Positions 6,270-11,523 of a stretch of DNA of 11,523 nucleotides are shown here, in pieces (position 1 is the first letter of the stretch; each line of letters opens with the position of its first letter). The notes under the pieces are model-generated. The model was not told the DNA's origin. It worked only from the letters and a program-made list of their open reading frames with translations, and searched no databases. Source of the DNA: Sphingomonadales bacterium (GTDB taxonomy: Bacteria; Pseudomonadota; Alphaproteobacteria; Sphingomonadales; Sphingomonadaceae). A program made the position numbers and the translations under genes. The stretch is taken from the NCBI GenBank assembly GCA_017304125.1, contig JAFKLV010000283.1, positions 1 through 11,523 of the forward strand, in the 5' to 3' direction.

Positions 6270-6716
6270 CTAGCCGGCGATGATCGCCTGCTCGATCGCG
6301 GCGGTGGGGTGTTTGACGAGATCCTTGGCGATCTCCCCGACGATGCGATCCTTGACCGCGGGATCGAGCTGGCCGCGCAACTCCCCCAAGGTGCGCGGAT
6401 CGGCGACGACGATCAGCGCCTCGAACGCCTGTTGCAGCGCCTGCTCGCGCAGGAAAGCGGCAGTTTCGGCGGCAAAGACCTTCTTCTCCTGCGCGTGGAA
6501 ATCGGTTTCGGCATAAGCGCTGTGCCGCGTGCCGCCCGCCATCGAGAAGGAGGTCCGCCCCGGCCGGTCGCTCTTCTGCTCGCGGTCGGGCGGGTTGAGA
6601 TCCTCGAGCAGATTGACCGGCTCAAGATGGGGATAAGTGGCGTCGCCGCTGTTGCGGAACAGCAGCCGTTTCTGGCCGTCGGTCACGAGTACATGGGTCG
6701 CGTGCGCAAGCCGCAT
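6270..6716 (-). CDS. Host attachment family protein (Host_attach/baeRF-like)
   Basis: A 148-residue protein matching the family annotated 'protein required for attachment to host cells', whose members resemble archaeal release factor eRF1 domains. The N-terminus is a beta-strand rich VLVTDGQKRLLFRN, followed by a charged linker. The second half, FEALIVVADPRTLGELRGQL with a C-terminal EIAKDLVKHPTAAIEQAI, is the diagnostic part. No signal peptide or membrane segment is visible, so it is probably cytoplasmic despite the family name. ATG at 6716 is chosen over an in-frame upstream start at 6752 because AAGGAG sits 7 bases before it. It lies 67 bases downstream of the RDD gene on the same strand and could be read from that operon or its own promoter. 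The cellular role is unclear; these are common stand-alone genes in alphaproteobacteria. Confidence 0.85.
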   Translation of the reverse strand: MRLAHATHVLVTDGQKRLLFRNSGDATYPHLEPVNLLEDLNPPDREQKSDRPGRTSFSMAGGTRHSAYAETDFHAQEKKVFAAETAAFLREQALQQAFEALIVVADPRTLGELRGQLDPAVKDRIVGEIAKDLVKHPTAAIEQAIIAG

Positions 6717-6723
6717 CTTTGTT

Positions 6724-6729
6724 CTCCTT
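6724..6729 (-). promoter_or_regulatory. Ribosome binding site of the host-attachment family gene
   Basis: AAGGAG on the minus strand, 7 bases before ATG 6716. It favours this start over an in-frame ATG 36 bases upstream that has no such site. Confidence 0.65.
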
Positions 6730-6783
6730 CCGATGTTCGCTTTCAACTGCAACGCATGCGGAGGGGAGAGGGTTGCGCGGCGG

Positions 6784-7653
6784 TTAAGTCCCGAACTTGT
6801 CCTGCCGTCGCCGGCCGACGAGCAGCCCGCTCTCCAGCCGCGCGCATAAAGCGAGATAATAATCGGTCAGGAAACCCATATCGTCGCCGTCGTCGGGGAT
6901 ATTGGCCTTGTGGCGGATCGTCGCCGCCACCGTCGCGACCGCCGCCGGCCGTCCGCCGCGCAACACATCCTCCAGCGTCTGCAGCTCATAGACCCCGTAG
7001 AGCGCCAGCGCCGCTTCGGGGAAATGGCGCCGCGCGCGATCGGGCGCGTGGCCGAGATCGGCGGCGAGCTTGGCGCTGGGGGCATGGATCACCCACGTCC
7101 CCGCAACCAGATCGCCGGCGCGCAGCCGATCGCGGTTGAACAGCGGGAAGAACAGGAAAATCCCGCTCCACGCCAAGGCGAATAGCGCGAGAAAGGCGTC
7201 CGCCGTCCCCTCCGCGGTCTGCGCGGCGAGGAACGACAAGGGCAGAAACAGCTCGATCTCGCGCAACGCGTTGCGCGCGATCACCGCGCCGGCGGTGAGC
7301 CGCGCGCCGTCGCGCGCCACCACGCGCAACCCCATCGCGCGCTTGCCGGGGGTCGCGCCACGCCCGCTCATCTCGAAGATCACGAACCAGCCGTTGCGCA
7401 GCAGGAACGCGCCGATCAGCCACAGGATCAGGAGGATTTCGGACCGCGTCGTGATCGCCGCCCAAAGCGTCACGATCGTCGCGATGACCAGGATCGTCAG
7501 GATCAGCGCGACATCGAGCGCGAAGGCCGCGGCCCGCGCGCCGGCCGCGCCAAGCTCCAGCCGGAGGTCCACGCCCTCCGGGGTGATGAAGGTCCGGCGC
7601 AGCGCGTCCGGCCCGGTGGCGCGCCCGCGCTTACCTCCGAACGGCCAGCGCAC
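6784..7653 (-). CDS. RDD family membrane protein
   Basis: A 289-residue inner-membrane protein. The RDD domain spans roughly residues 20-190: GARAAAFALD (R40, D47), hydrophobic segments near 44-66, 73-94 and 135-170, the GRGATPGKRAMGLRVV turn, and RLRAGDLVAGTWVI with the second conserved Asp (D181). A further 100 residues form a soluble, charged C-terminal extension ending in GRRRQDKFGT, longer than a minimal RDD protein. RDD proteins are poorly understood; some relatives are linked to ion/solute transport. The GTG at 7653 overlaps the end of the SpoIIM-like gene by 23 bases and has GGGAGG 4 bases upstream. It is the last gene of the MoxR operon, suggesting it acts with the SpoIIM-like and DUF58 proteins at the membrane. 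Family call secure, function unknown. Confidence 0.9.
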   Translation of the reverse strand: MRWPFGGKRGRATGPDALRRTFITPEGVDLRLELGAAGARAAAFALDVALILTILVIATIVTLWAAITTRSEILLILWLIGAFLLRNGWFVIFEMSGRGATPGKRAMGLRVVARDGARLTAGAVIARNALREIELFLPLSFLAAQTAEGTADAFLALFALAWSGIFLFFPLFNRDRLRAGDLVAGTWVIHAPSAKLAADLGHAPDRARRHFPEAALALYGVYELQTLEDVLRGGRPAAVATVAATIRHKANIPDDGDDMGFLTDYYLALCARLESGLLVGRRRQDKFGT

Positions 7654-8653
7654 GCTGCCTCCCGAGCCCGTAGAAATAGAGCAGCCAGCCGACCAGCATC
7701 AGCGCGCCGATCCCGGCGCGCGCGCCGTCGGTGCGCACCACCTGTCGCCCGATCCCTTCGAGCACCCCGGCGACCGCGAGCATCACCACTGCGCCGACCA
7801 TCGCCAGCGCGGCGGTGCGCCCGGCGGCGATCGCCGCATCCATCCGGTCGGCGCGGCCGGGGAAGGCGATCGCGGTGCCGATCCGCATCCCGGCGGCGCC
7901 CGAGATGATGATCGCGAACAATTCGGTCGTGCCGTGGATCGACAGCCACGCAGCGAAGCTCAGCCCCAGCCCCTTGGGCGTGAACACCGCGAACATCGCC
8001 CCCAGCATCAGCCCGTTATAGAGGATCAGCAGCACCGTCGGCACCGCCAGCGCGAAGCCGAGCGCGAAGGAGAAGATCGCGATCTGCGCATTATGCCCGA
8101 ACAGGAAGGCGGCGAAGGTCGCCAGCCCGTCCGTCGCATGCGGGTAGAGCGTGCCGCGCAGCGCGGCGACCGACGCGGAAGGGTCGCGCCCGCCGGCCAG
8201 CCCCTTGGGGATGATGCCGAAATACCAGCCGGGGTCGCTCCGCACGAGGATATAGGCGGCGATCGCGCCGGCGACGGTGATCAGCGTCATCACCAATGTC
8301 TCGCGCCATAGCGACGCCACGGCGCCGGGCCAGCCGCGCGCGAAGAACCCGCCCAGTTCGCGGGTCGCCGAGGTCGGCACGCCATAGACCTGGAAATAGG
8401 CCCGCGCACACAATTGCTCGAGATAGTTGATCAGCGCGCGATCGAGCGACGTCTCCCGCGCGACCGACAGCGACGACAAGGTGGTGCGATAGAGCAGGGG
8501 CAGCGCGATCAGATCATCATCGGACAAAGCACGCAGCGAGCGTTTCTCGACCCGCGAGACCAAGGCCTCCAGCCGTTCCCAATCGGCGGCATGCGCCGCG
8601 CGGAAGCGACTGGCGTTGAGCAGGATCGGCGGATCCTCGACGCGCGCGGTCAC
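7631..8653 (-). CDS. Stage II sporulation protein M-like (SpoIIM/DUF95) membrane protein
   Basis: A 340-residue integral membrane protein. An N-terminal soluble helical region (1-115, charged, with RALSDDDLIALPLLYR) is followed by about five or six hydrophobic segments (about 118-137, 178-224 as two, 235-255, 280-302, 312-330). The SpoIIM signature is LSIHGTTELFAIIISGAAGMRIG (first residues at 237). The name comes from Bacillus SpoIIM, part of the engulfment machinery, but in non-sporulating Gram-negatives the homologue typically sits beside DUF58, RDD and MoxR genes, as here, so no sporulation role is implied. GTG at 8653 overlaps the DUF58 stop as GTGA, with GGAGG 8 bases upstream (8662-8666). 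Probably translationally coupled. Function of the module is unknown; a membrane-stress or complex-assembly role is inferred from MoxR relatives. Confidence 0.92.
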   Translation of the reverse strand: MTARVEDPPILLNASRFRAAHAADWERLEALVSRVEKRSLRALSDDDLIALPLLYRTTLSSLSVARETSLDRALINYLEQLCARAYFQVYGVPTSATRELGGFFARGWPGAVASLWRETLVMTLITVAGAIAAYILVRSDPGWYFGIIPKGLAGGRDPSASVAALRGTLYPHATDGLATFAAFLFGHNAQIAIFSFALGFALAVPTVLLILYNGLMLGAMFAVFTPKGLGLSFAAWLSIHGTTELFAIIISGAAGMRIGTAIAFPGRADRMDAAIAAGRTAALAMVGAVVMLAVAGVLEGIGRQVVRTDGARAGIGALMLVGWLLYFYGLGRQRALAVRR

Positions 8654-9960
8654 AGCAAATTCCTCCGCTTGAGATCGATATAGCCGTGCACCAGCCGCTC
8701 GCCGACGCGATCATGCTCGCTCTCGATGACATGCGCGCCGAGGTGGCGCAGCCGGGTCAGCACGATCAGCCGATCACGCAGCAACGCCGCGGCGGTCACC
8801 GCGCGGGTCACGTCGGCGGGGGTTTCGGGGGTGGCGTCGACGATCGTCTCCAGTTCCTCGTCGCGCAACACCACGATCAGGATGAGATGCTTCTTCATCA
8901 GCCGCGCCACCGCGCGGACGAGGAAATCGGCCGAGGTGAGATCGGTAAATTCGGTGAACAGCACGATCATCGAGCGCCGCGTCAGCCGCGCGGCGAGCGT
9001 GGTCAGCGCGAAGGTGTAATTGGTCTCCTCCGCGCTATAGTCGATCGTCGCGGCGAGATGCTGCAGCTCGGAAAAGGCCGCCGCGCCGCCGATGAAGCCG
9101 CTCGATATGCGCGGGCGCGCGTCGAACGCGGACAGCGCGATACGGTCGCCCAGCTTGAGCGCGACCCAGCCGCACAGCAGCGCCCCCATCACCGCGCGAT
9201 CGACCCGCGGCATCCCCGCCACCGGCTCCGACATCTGCCGCCCGGCGTCGATCGCAAAGACGATCTGGCTGTTGCGCTCGCTATGGAATTCCTTGGCGTG
9301 AAGCTTGTGGAAGCGCGCCGATTGCTTCCAGTCGATCGCGCGGCGGTCCATCCCGGCGCGATATTCGACGAGCGCGTGAAAATCGGTGCCGTCGCCGCGA
9401 TCGGCCTGCGCCACCAGCCCCTGCAGCGCGTGGCGCTGAAACAATTGCGCGCCGCGATCCTGCACCGCCTGAATATCGGGAAGGATCGATAGCCGCCGCT
9501 CGCCGTCGAGCCGCCGCTGATGCCAGACGAGCCCGATCGGCCCGGTCCAGCGCAGCCACAAAGCGGAAAACCGCGCGGTGCCGCGCCGCACCGGGGTCAG
9601 CTCGAGCGCCCCCATGCCCTCGCCGCCGAGCAGCGCAATCCGGGTTCGACCGTCATCCTCCACCGCGACCAGCGGATCGGGCGACAGCGCCACCTCGACA
9701 CTGCGCGGCGCCCATTGCCCGGCGACGGCGACGATCACCGGCGCCTCCAGCGGCGCGCCGATCGCGGCATGGGGCGGCAGCACCAGCTCGGCGCTGGCAC
9801 GTCCCCGCCCGATCAATGCGTCGGCGAGGATCAGCAGCAGCAGCACGATCGGCCACGCCAACGCGATCGGCCAGCGCCCCGGCAGCGCCACCGCAAGCCC
9901 GAGCGCCAGCGGCGCGCCGGCGAGCGCGCCGATCACCGCAAGGCGCGTGGGATAGATCAA
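8650..9960 (-). CDS. DUF58 domain-containing protein (vWA-like, membrane anchored)
   Basis: A 436-residue protein with two N-terminal membrane segments (about 7-26 and 31-50) and a cytoplasmic or periplasmic remainder. The DUF58 core is ALVEYRAGMDRRAIDWKQSARFHKL (from 196), followed by a vWA-like strand IVFAIDAGRQMSEP (233-246). The metal-binding DxSxS of classical vWA domains is degenerate here (D238-A-G-R-Q). DUF58 proteins are near-constant partners of MoxR ATPases and are thought to present or recognise substrates for them. The TTG at 9960 overlaps the MoxR stop as TTGA, with GAGG 7 bases upstream; a later in-frame GTG would cut into the first membrane segment. Its own stop overlaps the SpoIIM-like start by 4 bases. 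Family call secure, client protein unknown. Confidence 0.92.
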   Translation of the reverse strand: MIYPTRLAVIGALAGAPLALGLAVALPGRWPIALAWPIVLLLLILADALIGRGRASAELVLPPHAAIGAPLEAPVIVAVAGQWAPRSVEVALSPDPLVAVEDDGRTRIALLGGEGMGALELTPVRRGTARFSALWLRWTGPIGLVWHQRRLDGERRLSILPDIQAVQDRGAQLFQRHALQGLVAQADRGDGTDFHALVEYRAGMDRRAIDWKQSARFHKLHAKEFHSERNSQIVFAIDAGRQMSEPVAGMPRVDRAVMGALLCGWVALKLGDRIALSAFDARPRISSGFIGGAAAFSELQHLAATIDYSAEETNYTFALTTLAARLTRRSMIVLFTEFTDLTSADFLVRAVARLMKKHLILIVVLRDEELETIVDATPETPADVTRAVTAAALLRDRLIVLTRLRHLGAHVIESEHDRVGERLVHGYIDLKRRNLL

Positions 9961-10913
9961 CGCGGCGCCTCGATCGTCTCGATGATCCCGCTGACTACTT
10001 CCTCCACCGCGCGCCCGCCGATCTCGGCCGCCGGCGACAGGGTGAGGCGGTGGCGCAGCAGCGCGGGGGCGAGCGTCTTCACATCGTCGGGGATGACGAA
10101 ATCGCGCCCGTCGAGTGCGGCGCGCGCCCGCGCGGCGCCGGCCAGCATCGCCCCGGCGCGCGGGCTGGCGCCGCTCTCCAGATCGGCGACGTCGCGCGTC
10201 CCGCGCACCAGCGCGACGATATAATCGGTCACCTCATCGACCAGCCGCACGTGCCCGACCGCGGCGATCGCCGCGCCGATCGTCGCCGCATCCGCGCAGC
10301 GCGTGACGCCCCAGTCGACCGGCGACATCGCCGCCTGCCGCGCGCCGTGCGTCGCGACGATGCGGCGTTCCTCCGCCGCGCTCGGATAATCGACCGACTG
10401 CTTGAACAGGAAGCGATCGAGCTGCGCCTCGGGCAGCGGATAGACGCCTTGCTGCTCGATCGGATTCTGCGTCGCGACGACCATGAAATGCTCGCTCAGT
10501 TTCAGGCTTTCGCCATCGATCGTCACGGTGCGTTCCTGCATCGCCTCGAGCAACGCGGCCTGCGTCTTGGGCGGGGTGCGGTTGATTTCGTCGGCGAGCA
10601 GCAATTCGGTGAAGATCGGCCCGCGCGTCAGCGTGAAGGCCGACGTCTGGAAGTTGAACAGATTGGCGCCGATGATGTCACCCGGCATCAGATCGGGGGT
10701 GAATTGGATACGGCCGAATTGCAGCCCGATCGCCTCGGCGAAGCTGTGCGCGAGCAACGTCTTGGCGGTGCCCGGCGGGCCTTCGAGCAGGATATGGCCG
10801 CCAGCGAACAATGCAACCAGCATCAGGTCGACGGTCGCTTCCTGCCCGACGACCGCCTTGCCGATTTCGGCGCGGATTGCCTGGCCGAGCGCCTGAACCT
10901 CTTCAACCGTCAC
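9957..10913 (-). CDS. MoxR family AAA+ ATPase
   Basis: A 318-residue cytoplasmic AAA+ ATPase. Numbered from the chosen start: Walker A GPPGTAKT (45-52), Walker B LLLADEINR (catalytic D108, E109), sensor 1 ATQNP (147-151), then the MoxR stretch QQGVYPLPEAQLDRF, and a C-terminal lid with SPRAG and DDVKTLAPALLRHRL. MoxR ATPases act as chaperone-like machines maturing or activating protein complexes with vWA-type partners; the DUF58 protein encoded next is the likely partner. I prefer the GTG at 10913: it overlaps the upstream stop as GTGA, as at other junctions in this operon, and has GGGAG 8 bases upstream. A GTG at 10928 would add five residues (start MGEKT) but lacks a Shine-Dalgarno. Very secure family call. 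Confidence 0.95.
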   Translation of the reverse strand: MTVEEVQALGQAIRAEIGKAVVGQEATVDLMLVALFAGGHILLEGPPGTAKTLLAHSFAEAIGLQFGRIQFTPDLMPGDIIGANLFNFQTSAFTLTRGPIFTELLLADEINRTPPKTQAALLEAMQERTVTIDGESLKLSEHFMVVATQNPIEQQGVYPLPEAQLDRFLFKQSVDYPSAAEERRIVATHGARQAAMSPVDWGVTRCADAATIGAAIAAVGHVRLVDEVTDYIVALVRGTRDVADLESGASPRAGAMLAGAARARAALDGRDFVIPDDVKTLAPALLRHRLTLSPAAEIGGRAVEEVVSGIIETIEAPR

Positions 10914-11523
10914 CGTTTTTTCTCCCACAACCAGTAATGCAGCGCGGCCGCCGCGCTCAATATATCCTCGCGCCGGTCGGCATGTTCCGCCGCCGCGACC
11001 AGATCGGTGAACCGCGCCTCGCCGCCGAGCCCGTCGAGATAGGCGTCGGCCTCGGCATCGCGCAGCGCCGTCGGCACGCCGAAGATGGCGCGCGCACGAT
11101 CGCGGATCAGCGCGGCATAGCGCCCGCCGAGCGATGCCTCACGCCCCGCGCGGCGCACCAGCGCAGCGGTATTGTCGATCAGCGCGACCTTGCCGAAGGC
11201 GATCGCGCGGGCGCGCTGACGCGGCGCGCCGAAGCGCGTCACCGCCTGCCACCCGGCGAGCGCCAGCGCGACCGCGAGCATGATCGTCGCGCCGAGAAAC
11301 GGGGGCACGAACATCAGCTTCAACGGGCTGCGCCCGCGCGCCAGATCGTTGACCACCACGTCGAACGAGATCCCCGACTCGCCGGGGCTGTTGAGATGAT
11401 CGAGCAGCGCCAGTGCGGCGCGTGCGCGGGGCAGATCGCGGATGCCGTGGTTCGACAGCAGATCGGGATCGGCGAGGATGTAGCGGTTGGTATCGTGGAG
11501 CCGCCCGAGCACGATATGCCCGC
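10910..11523 (-). CDS. DUF4350 domain-containing protein, C-terminal part, cut by window edge
   Basis: About 203 residues are visible; the frame stays open to the right edge, so the start lies outside. GHIVLGRLHDTNRYILADPDLLSNHGI near the start and the following ARAALALLDHL region match DUF4350, an alpha/beta domain usually found beside MoxR genes. LKLMFVPPFLGATIMLAVALALAGW is a single membrane segment, after which a helical cytoplasmic tail (RYAALIRDRARAIFG..., EARFTDLVAAAEHADRREDILSAAAALHYWLWEKKR) ends in TGA at 10910-10912. That stop overlaps the MoxR start by 4 bases, so the two are translationally coupled. A DUF4129-type gene is often the next gene upstream in such clusters but lies outside this window. 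Function unknown; membrane-anchored partner of the MoxR module is the likely role. Confidence 0.8.
   Translation of the reverse strand, partial: GHIVLGRLHDTNRYILADPDLLSNHGIRDLPRARAALALLDHLNSPGESGISFDVVVNDLARGRSPLKLMFVPPFLGATIMLAVALALAGWQAVTRFGAPRQRARAIAFGKVALIDNTAALVRRAGREASLGGRYAALIRDRARAIFGVPTALRDAEADAYLDGLGGEARFTDLVAAAEHADRREDILSAAAALHYWLWEKKR
10922..10926 (-). promoter_or_regulatory. Ribosome binding site supporting the shorter MoxR start
   Basis: GGGAG on the minus strand inside the end of the DUF4350 gene, 8 bases before GTG 10913. The alternative GTG at 10928 starts ahead of this site and has no purine-rich motif at the right distance. Confidence 0.5.

Noticed and set aside
6264..6275. 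Terminator between the convergent PhzF and host-attachment genes (ggctagcc palindrome at 6268-6275)
   Set aside because: The palindrome has no loop or T-tract and the genes are only 6 bases apart; no stable terminator can be supported.
6717..6783. Separate promoter for the host-attachment family gene (TTGAAA-like sequence in the 67-base gap)
   Set aside because: No -10 element at suitable spacing; readthrough from the RDD gene is equally possible.
7070..8311. Plus-strand open frame of 413 codons opposite the RDD and SpoIIM-like genes
   Set aside because: Repetitive Arg/His/Pro/Gln-rich composition typical of a shadow frame; the minus-strand genes have family motifs and good ribosome binding sites.
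7631..8653. Sporulation function for the SpoIIM-like gene
   Set aside because: The surrounding genes and the Gram-negative character of the window point to the MoxR-associated homologue, not to endospore engulfment.
9816..10937. Plus-strand open frame of 373 codons opposite the MoxR gene
   Set aside because: Antisense to a highly conserved AAA+ ATPase with intact Walker motifs; no domain or convincing start in the shadow.

Overview
The window (about 11.5 kb, strongly GC-rich) looks like chromosomal DNA from a Sphingomonas-like alphaproteobacterium. I infer this from protein style, from the DUF4350-MoxR-DUF58-SpoIIM-RDD gene order, and from a REP-like 'attcccgc...gcgggaat' repeat. I could not run a database search, so the genus is an inference. 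No tRNA, rRNA, CRISPR array or insertion sequence was seen.

Layout. (1) At 1-719 (+) is the 3' end of glmS, cut by the left edge. (2) At 728-822 a perfect 29-bp inverted repeat of REP/REPIN type fills the gap between glmS and the convergent next gene. (3) From 5307 down to 836 (-) runs a tight four-gene operon. In transcription order it encodes a MocR/GntR-type DNA-binding domain fused to an amidohydrolase, a TAT-exported M19 dipeptidase homologue, an ornithine cyclodeaminase/mu-crystallin family oxidoreductase, and a PLP fold-type II serine/threonine dehydratase-like enzyme. (4) A PhzF-family isomerase (5421-6263, +) diverges from this operon. The shared intergenic region carries an inverted repeat (5326-5359) that looks like the operator of a MocR/GntR regulator. 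(5) At 6270-6716 (-) is a small 'host attachment' family protein. (6) From the right edge to 6784 (-) is a membrane-associated MoxR operon: DUF4350 (cut by the edge), MoxR AAA+ ATPase, DUF58, SpoIIM-like and RDD proteins, with almost every junction overlapping.

How the genes fit together. The operon plus the divergent PhzF gene reads as an inducible catabolic unit. An amide or peptide would be hydrolysed by the amidohydrolase and perhaps the dipeptidase. The released amino acid would be processed by the dehydratase (giving an imine or keto acid) and the mu-crystallin-type reductase, with PhzF as an isomerase. The substrate is unknown. The most unusual item is the first gene: the HTH of a MocR regulator is joined in frame to an amidohydrolase barrel. 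The regulator's aminotransferase-like effector domain and the enzyme's own N-terminus (about 60-70 residues, probably including any signal peptide) are both missing, while all expected metal ligands remain. The adjacent M19 homologue is also odd: the usual HxD and Glu metal ligands are replaced. The MoxR module probably works at the inner membrane, where MoxR ATPases with vWA-type partners act as chaperone-like systems; its specific client cannot be told from the sequence.
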